Positions 26,081 through 37,140 of a DNA stretch of 64,000 nt are shown here, one piece after another. The notes under the pieces are model-generated. The model had not been told where the DNA came from. It did no database searches and saw only the letters and a list, made by a program, of their open reading frames with translations. Numbering within the stretch: position 1 is the stretch's first letter; each line of letters starts with the position of its first letter. The position numbers were made by a program, and so were the translations under genes. The DNA comes from DTKY01 sp037440765 (GTDB lineage: Bacteria; Acidobacteriota; Terriglobia; Bryobacterales; Bryobacteraceae), in the NCBI GenBank assembly GCA_037440765.1, contig JBBITL010000020.1, positions 1 to 64,000 on the forward strand. The letters are read 5' to 3'.

Positions 26081-26941
26081 ATGCACTACCCGGTCATGCG
26101 CGAGGAAGTGCTCCAGTACCTGGCCATACAGCCGGAGGGAACCTACCTGGACGCTACAGCCGGGCTGGGAGGGCACACGGCAGCCATCGCCGGGAGGCTG
26201 ACCTCCGGCATCGTGATTGCCTGCGACAGGGACCGGGAGTCGCTGGAAATCGCCCGGCGCAACGCGGCGCCCTGGGCCGGCCGCGTCCGCTTCGAACAGG
26301 CGAGGTTTTCAGAGCTGCGCTCGGTGCTGGACCGGGCGGGAGTGGACCGGGTGGACGGCCTGCTGGCCGACCTGGGCGCCAGCCGGTTTCAGCTTACGGA
26401 CGCCGCCCGAGGGTTTTCGTTCCAGTCCGACGGCCCCCTGGACATGCGCATGAGCCGCAGCCAGGAGACAACCGCTGCGGACATTGTCAATACGGCCGCC
26501 GAAAAGGCGTTGGCCGACCTGATCTTTCAGTTCGGCCAGGAAAGGAGGGCGCGGAAGATTGCCAGAGCCATCGTTCGGGCGCGGCCGATTCAAAGCACAC
26601 TGCACTTGGCCAGAGTAGTGGAGCGGGCCGCGCCCCGAACGGGTCGTCTTCACCCGGCGACTCAGACGTTCATGAGTCTGCGCATAGCGGTGAACCAGGA
26701 GGCGGAGGAACTGGACAGGTTATTGGAACTGGCGCCGGAGCTTGTCAGGGCGAACCGGCCGATTGTCATCATATCGTTCATGTCACTTGAGGACACCAAG
26801 GTAAAGAGGGCATTCCAAGGTTTGGCGCGGAGCGGCCGCGCGAAGATACTGACCAAGCACGTGGTCCGGCCGTCGGAGGCGGAACTGCGCGAGAACGCGG
26901 CGTCGCGCAGCGGCCGGCTGAGGGCACTGTTAGTCGTGTAG
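26081..26941 (+). CDS. rsmH: 16S rRNA (cytosine-1402-N4)-methyltransferase
   Basis: RsmH (MraW) methylates N4 of C1402 in 16S rRNA. The 286-aa protein begins HYPVMREEVLQYL, the family start H-x-P-V-x-x-x-E, and has the SAM motif LDATAGLGGHT near 23-33 and CDRDRESL near 48-55. Also present are ADLGASRFQLTDAARGFSF (typically DLGxSSxQLDxxxRGFSF), the motif PLDMRM and ARKIARAIV. The usual second SS of DLGVSS is AS here. It is 6 nt after mraZ. Confidence 0.96.
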   Translation: MHYPVMREEVLQYLAIQPEGTYLDATAGLGGHTAAIAGRLTSGIVIACDRDRESLEIARRNAAPWAGRVRFEQARFSELRSVLDRAGVDRVDGLLADLGASRFQLTDAARGFSFQSDGPLDMRMSRSQETTAADIVNTAAEKALADLIFQFGQERRARKIARAIVRARPIQSTLHLARVVERAAPRTGRLHPATQTFMSLRIAVNQEAEELDRLLELAPELVRANRPIVIISFMSLEDTKVKRAFQGLARSGRAKILTKHVVRPSEAELRENAASRSGRLRALLVV

Positions 26942-26954
26942 CTGGGAGCGAGCT

Positions 26955-27443
26955 ATGGCGAGTCAGGCGAGTTCTTTCGACCATGAATCACGCACCGGGC
27001 GGAGCGGCACGGCGCATCCGGCGGGAGCAGTGAGGCAGGCAGCTTCCTGCCGGCTGCCTCCGCTGCCGAACGAGGAGATATACCTCTACCGGAAGCCCAT
27101 CGACAATTCCGGCGTCGTCCGGCAGTCCGACCCCGCGGCGCGCGGGCGGTGCTGGCGCTGGGTGGCGACCGCCACGGCTATCACAATCGTGCTGGCGGCC
27201 ATGCTGTGGCCAGGCGCTCACGCGCTGCTGGCCGGCTACCGGATTGAGTCTCTGAAAGCCACCCAGCAACTGCTGCGGGCGGAACTGGCGTCCCTGGAAT
27301 TGGAAGAGGCGCGCCTGCTCAGCCCCGAAAAGCTGGATGAGATGGCCAGGGAGCAGCAGTTGATTGACCCGGCTCCCGACCAGGTCGTGCAGCTTGCCCC
27401 CGCGGCGGACGGGTCACTGGCGCGGAACCTGAAGTCCAGGTAA
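26955..27443 (+). CDS. ftsL: FtsL-like division protein
   Basis: FtsL is a bitopic protein that works with FtsQ and FtsB to activate FtsWI. The 162-aa protein has a long polar cytoplasmic N-terminus (about 1-72), one transmembrane segment (about 73-95), and a coiled-coil-like periplasmic region IESLKATQQLLRAELASLEL then EEARLLSPEKLDEMAREQQL. That order, and its place between rsmH and ftsI, define FtsL despite weak sequence conservation. Confidence 0.82.
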   Translation: MASQASSFDHESRTGRSGTAHPAGAVRQAASCRLPPLPNEEIYLYRKPIDNSGVVRQSDPAARGRCWRWVATATAITIVLAAMLWPGAHALLAGYRIESLKATQQLLRAELASLELEEARLLSPEKLDEMAREQQLIDPAPDQVVQLAPAADGSLARNLKSR

Positions 27444-27470
27444 GAGGGCGGGTGGCTGTGGAGGGCACGC

Positions 27471-29471
27471 ATGCCGGACGCGCGGGAGAAACGGTCCAGG
27501 ACACGAGCCACAGCGCTGGCGGTGGTGCTGGCCGCCTGGTTCGCCGTGATCGCCGGCCGCCTGCTACAGTTGCAGGTCTTCCAGCATAGCCACTACCGCG
27601 GGCTGTCCGACAGGCGCACAACCGGCGTGGTGGAGATCCGCGCGCGCCGCGGGACCATCTTCGACCGCGCCGGCCGCCCGCTGGCCCTGAGCCTGCCGGC
27701 CGACAGCGTGGCCGTCAATCCGAGGCTCGCCCCCGAGCCCCAGATCACGGCCGGGTTCCTGGCTCCGGTTCTAGGGCTGAACCAGCGGGAACTGGAAGAG
27801 AAACTGGAAGCCGCGGCTCGCCAGCGGCGCGGGTTCCTCTGGATAAAGCGCAGGGTCAGCTTCGCCGAGTCCGACAGGCTGCGCCGTCTCGGGTTATGGT
27901 GGGTGGAACTGCGTCCGGATAACCTGCGCGCCTACCCCAAGGGGATCCTGGCGGCGCACATCCTGGGCGGGGTGGATTTCGAGGAACGCGGCAACGCCGG
28001 CATCGAGCAGGGCTTCGAGGAGGAGTTGCGCGGCAGGCCCGGCGCGGCGCGCGTGGTCCGCGACGTGGAGCGCCGCGGCGTGGATTCGCGCACGGACGTC
28101 CCGGCGCAGCCAGGCACGAACATCACCCTCACCATCGACGAGCGTATCCAGCACGTCGCTGAGCGGGAACTGGCCAGAGCGGCTCAACTGCACAACAGCC
28201 GGTCCGGCAGCGTGGTGGTGATGGACCCCAACAACGGCGACATCCTGGCCCTGGCCAGCTACCCCCCGTATGATCCGAACCTGCCGATGAGGTCCGCGAC
28301 GGACGTGGAAAAGCGCGCCAACCACGCCCTCTCGGTGCCCTTCGAGCCGGGTTCCGTCTTCAAGGTGATCACGGTTGCGGCCGCCATGGAGGCGACGCGA
28401 CTAACCCCCGATACGATGATCGACTGCGGCGGAGGCCGGATCAACCTGTTTGGCCGCGTCATCCGCGACCACCAGCCCTACGGCGTCCTGCCCGTCTCCG
28501 GCGTGCTCGCCAAGAGCAGCAACATCGGCTCGATCCAGATCGGGCTCGCCGTCGGCGAGCGCAATCTGCTGAACTACGTGCGGCGCTTCGGGTTCGGCCG
28601 CTCCACGGGGATACCTCTGCCTGGAGAATCCGCCGGGAAGGTGCGGGACCTGGAGGATTGGGGCCGCACCTCGATAGGAAGCGTGGCCATGGGCCACGAG
28701 ATCAGCGCGACCAGCGTGCAACTGGCGCAGGCGACTGCGGCTATCGCTAACGGCGGACTATTGGTCAAGCCCCGGCTGGTGCTGAGCAGGCAGCGTCCGG
28801 GAGAGCAGGCCGAGGTGATGCCGGCGCCAACCCCGGTCTCCATCATCCGCCCGGAGACGGCCATCACCGTGCGCCGGATGATGGAAGGCGTGGTGCTCAA
28901 CGGAACCGGCAAGCTGGCCAGGCTGGACGGCTACACGGCCGGCGGCAAGACCGGTTCGGCGCAGATCTACGACCCGAAGTGCCGCTGCTACCTGCACGTC
29001 TACAATTCCTCGTTCGCGGGTTTCGCCCCGGTGGCCAACCCCGCCGTGGTGGTGGTGGTCACCATCAACGGCGCGCCGGTTTTCGGCGGGGCACTGGCGG
29101 CGCCGGTTTTCCGCGACGTGGCGATGGCCGCGCTGCGGGCACGCAATGTTCCCAGGGATCTTCCCGACAATCCTCCCCCTCGGGAAGGTGCGCCGGCCGA
29201 TCTGGCAGACCTGGCGATTGCCGACCTGGGGTCCCCGGCGGCGCTGCTCCCGGCGCCGGGGACCCCGGAGCGCGAAGGGCCGTCGCGGGACCTCTGGGGT
29301 CCGCGGGTGCCGGACTTCTACGGCAAGACGATGCGGGCCGTGCTGGAGGAGACCGCCGAGCTGGGCCTTGCGGTCGAGGTGACCGGCAGCGGCGTGGCGC
29401 GCGCGCAAGCCCCCATCGCCGGCAGCATCCTTCCGCACGGGGGCCGCGTGCGGGTTGTTTTCGCTCGATAG
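27471..29471 (+). CDS. ftsI: Division-specific transpeptidase FtsI (PBP3) with PASTA domain
   Basis: FtsI cross-links septal peptidoglycan. The 666-aa protein has one N-terminal transmembrane segment (about 13-32), the dimerisation motif RRGTIFDRAGRPLA near 59-72, and the penicillin-binding active site: S295-V-F-K298, SSN at 349-351 and KTG at 493-495. A PASTA domain closes the protein (about 608-666, VPDFYGKTMRAVLEETAELG), a feature more often described in Gram-positive and some other phyla than in Proteobacteria FtsI. GGAGG lies 6 nt before ATG 27471. Confidence 0.96.
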   Translation: MPDAREKRSRTRATALAVVLAAWFAVIAGRLLQLQVFQHSHYRGLSDRRTTGVVEIRARRGTIFDRAGRPLALSLPADSVAVNPRLAPEPQITAGFLAPVLGLNQRELEEKLEAAARQRRGFLWIKRRVSFAESDRLRRLGLWWVELRPDNLRAYPKGILAAHILGGVDFEERGNAGIEQGFEEELRGRPGAARVVRDVERRGVDSRTDVPAQPGTNITLTIDERIQHVAERELARAAQLHNSRSGSVVVMDPNNGDILALASYPPYDPNLPMRSATDVEKRANHALSVPFEPGSVFKVITVAAAMEATRLTPDTMIDCGGGRINLFGRVIRDHQPYGVLPVSGVLAKSSNIGSIQIGLAVGERNLLNYVRRFGFGRSTGIPLPGESAGKVRDLEDWGRTSIGSVAMGHEISATSVQLAQATAAIANGGLLVKPRLVLSRQRPGEQAEVMPAPTPVSIIRPETAITVRRMMEGVVLNGTGKLARLDGYTAGGKTGSAQIYDPKCRCYLHVYNSSFAGFAPVANPAVVVVVTINGAPVFGGALAAPVFRDVAMAALRARNVPRDLPDNPPPREGAPADLADLAIADLGSPAALLPAPGTPEREGPSRDLWGPRVPDFYGKTMRAVLEETAELGLAVEVTGSGVARAQAPIAGSILPHGGRVRVVFAR

Positions 29472-29476
29472 GGATA

Positions 29477-30960
<1,484 letters not shown>

Positions 30961-30964
<4 letters not shown>

Positions 30965-32304
30965 ATTTTCCTCTTTCGGCCGTCGCTGCCGCGCTCGGGC
31001 TTTCGCGGGCGTTGCTGCCGCACAGCCAGGTCACCGGCTGGAGCGTGGATTCCCGCACCATCGCTCCCGGAGACTTGTACTTCGCCATAGCGGGCCCGAA
31101 CCATGACGGTCACGACTTCGTGCGGGACGCGCTGGCCAAGGGAGCGGCGGCGGCCATCGTCGAGCGGCCCGTAGCGGCGGAGGGCGTCACGTTCGAGGTC
31201 GCCGACACGCTCGCGGCGCTCGGAGCCCTGGCCCGCTGGGCGCGGGCGCAATGGAAGGGGCGAGTGGTGGGCGTCACGGGCAGCGCCGGCAAGACCACCA
31301 CCAAGGAGATCATCGCGCGGTTGCTGGCCTCGCGCATGGAGGTGGGCAAGTCCGCCGGCAACCTCAACAACCACATCGGGCTGCCCCTGTCGCTTCTCCG
31401 CCTGCCGGCGGATGCGCCGGCCGCCGTGCTGGAGATGGGGATGAACCATGCCGGAGAGATACGGCGGCTGGCCAGCATCGCCGCTCCCGATATCGGCGTG
31501 GTTACCAACGTGGGCCACGCTCACGTGGAGAACTTCGACTCGATCGAGGGCGTGGCGCTGGCCAAGCGCGAGCTGATCGAGTCACTCTCCCCGGAGGGCG
31601 TGGCGGTGCTGAACGCCGATGACGCCAGGGTGTCGCGGTTCCGGCTGGTCAACGCCGGCCGTTCGATCACCTTCGGCCTGACGGCGGGCGCCGATGTCAG
31701 GGCCGAGGATGTGGAAGGGCGTCCGGGGGGAGTGCGGTTTCGGGTGGGCGAAGCACGCTTCGATTGCCCGCTGGCGGGGACCCACAATGTGCTGAACGTG
31801 CTGGCCGGGCTGGCCGTGGCGGGGCTGTTCGGCATCGAGCCGCGCGAGCTGGCCGGAGCCGTGTCGTTGCTGGAGCCAGGCGAGAGGCGGGGCCGGAGGC
31901 TGGTCCACGGCGGCGTAACGGTGCTGGATGACTGCTACAACGCCAACCCGGAGGCGGTTCACCGGATGCTGGACCTGCTGGCGGCCGAGCCCGCCGGGCG
32001 AAGGCTGGCCGTGCTCGGAGAAATGCTCGAGCTGGGGGAGATGTCCAGGACCCTGCACCGCGAGGCGGGCCGGTACGCCGCCGCGCTCGGCATCGACGCG
32101 CTGGTCGCAATCCGCGGCGCGGCGGCCGAGATCATCGCGGGCGCGGTTGAAGCCGGCATGCCGAAAGACGCGGTGTTCTACTTCGACGAGCCCGCGCAGG
32201 CAGGCGAGTTTATCGCCGCGCTGGCCCGCGCGGGCGATGCGGTTCTCTTCAAAGGCTCGCGCGGAACCCGCGTCGAGCTGGCGCTGGAAAGGTTCATGAG
32301 TTAG
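30961..32304 (+). CDS. murF: UDP-MurNAc-tripeptide:D-Ala-D-Ala ligase
   Basis: MurF adds D-Ala-D-Ala to complete the pentapeptide. The 447-aa protein has VDSRTIAPGDLYFAI near 25-39, the P-loop GVTGSAGKTTTKE near 103-115, MGMNHAGEI near 159-167, and DDCYNANPEAV near 322-332, all MurF signatures. GTG 30961 overlaps the murE stop by 4 nt. D-Ala-D-Ala ligase itself is not in this cluster. Confidence 0.96.
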
Positions 32305-32309
32305 TAGCG

Positions 32310-33443
32310 ATGCTCTACTGGCTGCTCTACGAGGTGCTGCACCCCAACGTCCTCTCGTTTCCCCTTTTCGGGTATGTGACGGTCAGGACGGCGTTCGCGG
32401 GCATCACCGCCATGCTGGTGTCGCTGGCGCTTGGTCCGTGGATGATCGGCAAGCTCCGGCGGCTCCAGATCGGCCAGCACATACGCGAGGAGGGGCCGCA
32501 GTCTCACCAGCGGAAGGCGGGGACGCCGACCATGGGCGGCGTGCTGATCATCGTTTCGATCGTGGTGCCGACGCTGCTGTGGGCGAACCTGCGCAACCCC
32601 CATGTGTGGGTTGCGCTGTTCGGCCTGGTGAGCTTCGGCGCCATAGGTTTCTGGGACGACTACGCCAAGGTGCGGAAGCAGCGGAACCTGGGACTGACTG
32701 GACGCAGGAAGTTCCTGTTGCAGGTGCTGGCCGCGCTGATGGTGGGGTTGCTGCTGCTAGGCCTTCACGCCACCGGACACTACTCGACCACCATGAACGT
32801 GCCGTTCTTCAAGCAATTGCAGCCGGACATGCTGGTGGACGCCTGGCTGCAGAACCCGCTCACCTACCCCTTCGCTTTCGTTTTCTTCTTTCTGTTCCTG
32901 GTGGTGGTCGTCGTCGGGTCGGCCAACGCCGTCAATCTCACCGACGGGCTGGACGGACTGGCCATCGGCCTGATGATCATCGCCTCCGGAGCCATGACCG
33001 TGCTCACCTACATGAGCGGGCACGCGCAGTTTGCCGCCTATCTGGATCTGATCCGGCTTCCGCGCTCCGGCGAGCTGACCATCTTCTGCGGCGCCATGAC
33101 CGGCGCGTCGATCGGGTTCCTCTGGTACAACGCCCACCCGGCGGAGATCTTCATGGGCGACGTGGGCTCGCTCTCGCTCGGCGGCGCCATGGCCACCGTG
33201 TCGGTGCTGATCAAGCAGGAGATCCTGCTGCTGTTCATCGCGGGCGTATACGTTCTGGAGACGCTGTCGGTAGTGCTTCAGGTTTCCAGCTACAAGCTCC
33301 GGCGGAAGCGCATATTCAAGATGGCGCCGCTGCACCATCATTTCGAGGCGCTCGGCTGGCAGGAGTCCAAGATCATCGTGCGCTTCTGGATCGCCGGGCT
33401 GGTGATGGCGCTGTTCGCGCTGACCACGCTGAAACTGAGGTGA
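32310..33443 (+). CDS. mraY: Phospho-MurNAc-pentapeptide translocase MraY
   Basis: MraY attaches phospho-MurNAc-pentapeptide to undecaprenyl phosphate, making lipid I in the inner membrane. The 377-aa protein has about ten transmembrane segments. Conserved parts are KAGTPTMGGVLI near 70-81, GFWDDYAK near 112-119 (Asp pair), ANAVNLTDGLDGLA near 206-219 (catalytic NLTDGLDGLA), and PLHHHFE near 340-346. The length is close to normal. Confidence 0.97.
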   Translation: MLYWLLYEVLHPNVLSFPLFGYVTVRTAFAGITAMLVSLALGPWMIGKLRRLQIGQHIREEGPQSHQRKAGTPTMGGVLIIVSIVVPTLLWANLRNPHVWVALFGLVSFGAIGFWDDYAKVRKQRNLGLTGRRKFLLQVLAALMVGLLLLGLHATGHYSTTMNVPFFKQLQPDMLVDAWLQNPLTYPFAFVFFFLFLVVVVVGSANAVNLTDGLDGLAIGLMIIASGAMTVLTYMSGHAQFAAYLDLIRLPRSGELTIFCGAMTGASIGFLWYNAHPAEIFMGDVGSLSLGGAMATVSVLIKQEILLLFIAGVYVLETLSVVLQVSSYKLRRKRIFKMAPLHHHFEALGWQESKIIVRFWIAGLVMALFALTTLKLR

Positions 33444-34789
33444 CGGCTTTGGATTTTGCGGGCGTGAGAGTCGTGGTCGTGGGGCTGGCCAGGTCGGGGC
33501 TGGCCGCCGCCGAGTTGCTCGCCTCCAAGAACGCGATGGTGACGGCCTGCGACGCCAAACCGCTGGGGGAATTGCCGGGCGCGGCTGAGGCGCTGGAGCG
33601 CCTGCGGGTGCCGTTCCGCCCGCAGTCGTGGGAAACCCTGGCGAACGCGGAGTGGATCGTCATTTCCCCGGGCGTTCCCGCGGACCTGGAGGTGCTGAAC
33701 AAAGCCCGCCGGCAGGGCGTCCGCGTGATCGGAGAAGTGGAACTGGCGGGGTTCTTCCTCCAGGGCGAGACCATCGGCATCACCGGATCGAACGGCAAGA
33801 CCACCACCACGGCGCTGGCCGGGCACATCCTGCGCGAGTGCGGCATCGACCACCAGGTGGGGGGAAACATCGGAACCGTCCCGGCCGCGGCCATGGCCGG
33901 CGCCTCGGCCCCCGGACGCTGGAACGTGCTCGAGTTGTCCAGCTTCCAGTTGGAGACCATCGAGCGGTTCCGGGCGAGGGTCGCAATGGTGCTTAACATC
34001 ACTCCGGATCACCTGGACCGGCACTACACCTTCGAGGCGTACACGAACGCCAAGGCGCGCCTGCTGGAGACCCAGCGCGCGGGCGACTTCGCCGTCCTGA
34101 ACGCGGACAACCCGGCTTCGGCCGGGTTGGCGGCGCGCGCGCGGGGCCACCTGCTGTGGTTCAGCCTCACGCGCGGGCTGGACCAGGGGATTTTTCTCGA
34201 CCAGGATAGCCTGGTGCTTGAGGGGCGCCCGCTCCTTCAGGTCAGGGAGATTCCGCTGCGGGGGCGGCACAACATCGAGAACGTCATGGCGGCCTCGCTG
34301 GCCGCTCACCTGGCGGGCGCGGCCCATGAGGGCATCGCCGCCGCGATCCGGACGTTCCGCGCCGTCGAACACCGTCTCGAGTTTGTGAGGCGCGTCCGGG
34401 GAGCCGACTACTACAACGACTCAAAGGCCACCAACGTGGACTCCGCCCTCATGGCCATCGAGGCGCTGAACGGCCCGCTTTGGGTGATCCTGGGCGGCAA
34501 GGACAAGGGCGGCGACTACAGCCCGCTGGCGCCCGCGCTCGCCCGCAAGGCGCGCGGGGCGCTGCTGATCGGGGCGGCCTCCTCCAAGATCGCCGCCGCC
34601 CTGGGCGGCGCCGTGCCGCTGATCGAGTGCGGAACCATGGAGGCCGCGGTTGCGGAGGCGGCCGGGCGGGCAGCGGAGGGGGATACGGTCGTGCTGGCGC
34701 CCGCCTGCGCCAGCTTCGATCAGTTTGACGACTACGAGCACCGCGGGCGGGTGTTCAAGCAGCTTGTCGGGCGACTGGAGGAGGCATGA
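33440..34789 (+). CDS. murD: UDP-MurNAc-L-alanine:D-glutamate ligase
   Basis: MurD adds D-Glu, the second residue. The 449-aa protein begins with a Rossmann-like segment VRVVVVGLARSGLAAAELL, then has the P-loop GITGSNGKTTTTAL near 112-125, ELSSFQLETI near 158-167, NITPDHLDRH near 179-188, and DSKATNVDSA near 328-337. GTG 33440 overlaps the mraY stop (GTGA). Confidence 0.96.
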   Translation: MTALDFAGVRVVVVGLARSGLAAAELLASKNAMVTACDAKPLGELPGAAEALERLRVPFRPQSWETLANAEWIVISPGVPADLEVLNKARRQGVRVIGEVELAGFFLQGETIGITGSNGKTTTTALAGHILRECGIDHQVGGNIGTVPAAAMAGASAPGRWNVLELSSFQLETIERFRARVAMVLNITPDHLDRHYTFEAYTNAKARLLETQRAGDFAVLNADNPASAGLAARARGHLLWFSLTRGLDQGIFLDQDSLVLEGRPLLQVREIPLRGRHNIENVMAASLAAHLAGAAHEGIAAAIRTFRAVEHRLEFVRRVRGADYYNDSKATNVDSALMAIEALNGPLWVILGGKDKGGDYSPLAPALARKARGALLIGAASSKIAAALGGAVPLIECGTMEAAVAEAAGRAAEGDTVVLAPACASFDQFDDYEHRGRVFKQLVGRLEEA

Positions 34790-34790
34790 A

Positions 34791-34849
34791 CAGGCCGCTC
34801 GCCCGCGCTGCCGCTCTCGCACAGAACGGCGGCCGTAAGGGAGCGGACC
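34791..34849. repeat. REP-like repeats, copy C
   Basis: Two repeat halves lie between murD and ftsW: 34791-34810, which on the minus strand reads CAGCGCGGGCGAGCGGCCTG, and 34824-34849, GAACGGCGGCCGTAAGGGAG followed by CGGACC. They begin 2 nt after the murD stop. Confidence 0.55.
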
Positions 34850-34862
34850 AGGGGAGATACAG

Positions 34863-36017
34863 ATGGCGCAACGGATGAAACACGACGGGCTATTGTTCGG
34901 CGTCATCCTGGCCCTGGTGGCGGCCGGACTGCTGATGATGACGAGCGCCTCCTCGGTCACGGCCGACTTGAACCACGGGTCAGGCTGGCATTTCGCCTTC
35001 CGCCAGTCGCTCTGGGCGCTCGCGGCGGTGGTCGCCATGATGGTCCTGAAGAGAGTGGACTACAGGAGGTTCAACTCCGCTCCCTGGGCTTACGCCGCAA
35101 TGGCCGTGATCCTCATTCTGCTGATGCTGGTTTACTTCCTGGACCCGCGCGCGCACCGCTGGTTCCGCCTGGGGCTGATGAGCTTTCAGCCTTCGGAATT
35201 CGCCAAGCCGGTTCTTGTGCTGTTCCTGGCGCACTTCGCCGCCCGCCGGGCGCAAGCCATCAACAGCCGGCGCACGCTGATTTGCGCGGCCGTGATTGTG
35301 GGACTGGTGGCCGGAATGGTGATGGTGGCTGACCTGGGCACGGCCGTGGTTATCGCAGCCGCGGCGGCGGCAGTCTTCTGGGTAGCCGGCCTGGAGTGGC
35401 GGTTCGCGGCGGTGGCCGGCGCCATCCTGGCCATAGTCGTCCTGGCCGCCATTGTGGCCAGGCCCTTCCGGATCGCGCGAGTCTTTGGTCACGCTGATCC
35501 GGAATACAAGACGCTCGACACGGCTCTGGTCCGCCACTTCGATCCGGAGGGCAAGCTCAAGGCCAAGCTCCAGCAGGCCGCCCCGACCGGAGCTGCCAGC
35601 CACCATATCAACCAGTCGCTGATCGCAGTGGGCAGCGGAGGGCCTCTGGGGGCCGGGCCGATGCGCAGCAGGCAGAAACTGCTCTACCTGCCCGAGGCGC
35701 ACACCGACTTCGTCTATGCCGTGATCGCAGAGGAACTGGGATTGTGGGGCGCGCTGCTGTTCGCCGGCGGTTTTCTCATCATCGGCTGGAGGGGCATGCG
35801 GATTCATTTTCGCGCGCCCGACGATTTCGGCCGGTTTGTCGCGCTCGGGGTCACGACGCTGGTGGTGGTTCAGGCCTTCATGAACATCAGCGTCGTCCTC
35901 GGCCTGTTTCCGCCCAAGGGCATCCCTCTGCCACTGGTGAGCTACGGGGGCAGCTCCATGCTGAGCACGCTGATTTCGCTGGGCATTCTGCAAAGCGTGG
36001 GTGATCATTCCGGATGA
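34863..36017 (+). CDS. ftsW: Septal peptidoglycan polymerase FtsW (SEDS family)
   Basis: FtsW polymerises lipid II at the septum with FtsI. The 384-aa protein has about ten membrane segments. Conserved parts include RWFRLGLMSFQPSEFAKP near 99-116, DLGTAVVIA near 155-163 for the SEDS core, a loop with AVGSGGPLGAGPMRSRQKLLYLPEAHTDF (catalytic Asp region), and FPPKGIPLPLVSYGGSSML near the C-terminus. GGGGAGA precedes the ATG. The 73-nt gap before it holds REP-like repeats. Confidence 0.95.
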   Translation: MAQRMKHDGLLFGVILALVAAGLLMMTSASSVTADLNHGSGWHFAFRQSLWALAAVVAMMVLKRVDYRRFNSAPWAYAAMAVILILLMLVYFLDPRAHRWFRLGLMSFQPSEFAKPVLVLFLAHFAARRAQAINSRRTLICAAVIVGLVAGMVMVADLGTAVVIAAAAAAVFWVAGLEWRFAAVAGAILAIVVLAAIVARPFRIARVFGHADPEYKTLDTALVRHFDPEGKLKAKLQQAAPTGAASHHINQSLIAVGSGGPLGAGPMRSRQKLLYLPEAHTDFVYAVIAEELGLWGALLFAGGFLIIGWRGMRIHFRAPDDFGRFVALGVTTLVVVQAFMNISVVLGLFPPKGIPLPLVSYGGSSMLSTLISLGILQSVGDHSG

Positions 36018-37138
36018 GCCCGCCCCTGTCATTTCTTATGGCCGGAGGGGGCACCGGGGGACACGTGCTCCCGCTGGTGGCGGTGGCGCGGGAACTGAGG
36101 CGTCGCGGCCACCGGCCCTGGTTCATCGGAACGCGGCAGGGCCTGGAAGCGCGGCTGGCGCCTGAAGAGGGCTTCGACATCGAGTGGATCGAGATCGGCG
36201 GGCTGAATCGTGTCGGGCCGGGGCGCGTCCTCAGAACGCTGGCCCAGTTGCCGGCTGCTGTCGCCCGCGTGGCCGGCATGATCGGAACGCACCAGCCGGC
36301 TGCCGTGTTCAGCATGGGGGGCTATGCGGCGGGCCCTGTGATGCTGGCCGCATGGCTGCGCCGAGTCCCCATGGTTCTGATGGAACCCAACGCGGTGGCG
36401 GGGATGACCAACCGCTGGATGGGGCGGTTCGTCTCGCGGGCGCTGGTCAACTTCCCCCAGGCCGCGCGGCAGTTCCCCGCCGCGAAGACCGAACTGGCGG
36501 GGCTGCCCGTGCGCGAGGAGTTTTTCGCCATCTCGCGCATGCCGCGGGGCGAAGTCCTGTCCGTGCTCATCTCCGGCGGCAGCCAGGGATCGCGGCGCCT
36601 GAACCAGGCGGCGCGGGAAAGCTGGCCGCTTTTTCGCGATTCGGGCCTCAAGATGCGGCTGATCCACCAGAGCGGTCCGCGGGATCACGCGGAGATGGCA
36701 TCGGAATTCGCCGCCAGCGGCCTGGCCGGCGAGGTGACGCCGTTCATCCGGGACATGCCCGCAGCGTTCGCCGCGGCCGACCTGGTGGTGTCCCGCTCCG
36801 GCGCGGGAGCCGTGGCGGAGCTGGCGGCGGCGTCCAAGGCCTCCATACTGGTGCCCTTCCCTTTCGCCGCCGGCCAGCACCAGTTGCGCAACGCGGACGC
36901 GCTGGCCGAGGCCGGCGCCGCCCGCCTGGTGACGGACGCGGAACTGACCGGAGAGCGCCTGTTCCGGGAGGTCACGGAACTGGCCGGGACCGAAGGCCTT
37001 CTGGAGCGGATGGGGGCGGCGGCACGCTCGTTGGCGCGGCCGGGCGCGGCCAGGCGGGCGGCCGACATCCTCGAGGAACTGGCGGCGAGGCGGGTTTCCG
37101 TTGACATCCAGGGAAAAAGCCGGAACAATACGGTATAA
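36014..37138 (+). CDS. murG: UDP-GlcNAc:lipid I N-acetylglucosaminyltransferase MurG
   Basis: MurG makes lipid II on the cytoplasmic face of the membrane. The 374-aa protein has the N-terminal glycine loop MAGGGTGGHVLPLVAVAREL near 8-27 (GGTGGH), MGGYAAGPVMLAAW near 102-115, EPNAVAGMTNR near 124-134, and the donor site SGGSQGSRRLN near 189-199 and SRSGAGAVAEL near 261-271. The ATG overlaps the ftsW stop. Confidence 0.96.
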   Translation: MSPPLSFLMAGGGTGGHVLPLVAVARELRRRGHRPWFIGTRQGLEARLAPEEGFDIEWIEIGGLNRVGPGRVLRTLAQLPAAVARVAGMIGTHQPAAVFSMGGYAAGPVMLAAWLRRVPMVLMEPNAVAGMTNRWMGRFVSRALVNFPQAARQFPAAKTELAGLPVREEFFAISRMPRGEVLSVLISGGSQGSRRLNQAARESWPLFRDSGLKMRLIHQSGPRDHAEMASEFAASGLAGEVTPFIRDMPAAFAAADLVVSRSGAGAVAELAAASKASILVPFPFAAGQHQLRNADALAEAGAARLVTDAELTGERLFREVTELAGTEGLLERMGAAARSLARPGAARRAADILEELAARRVSVDIQGKSRNNTV

Positions 37139-37140
37139 AA

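Noticed and set aside
34786..34878. Short frame starting inside the murD stop and ending in ftsW
   Set aside because: It consists almost wholly of REP-like repeat sequence and has no family features.
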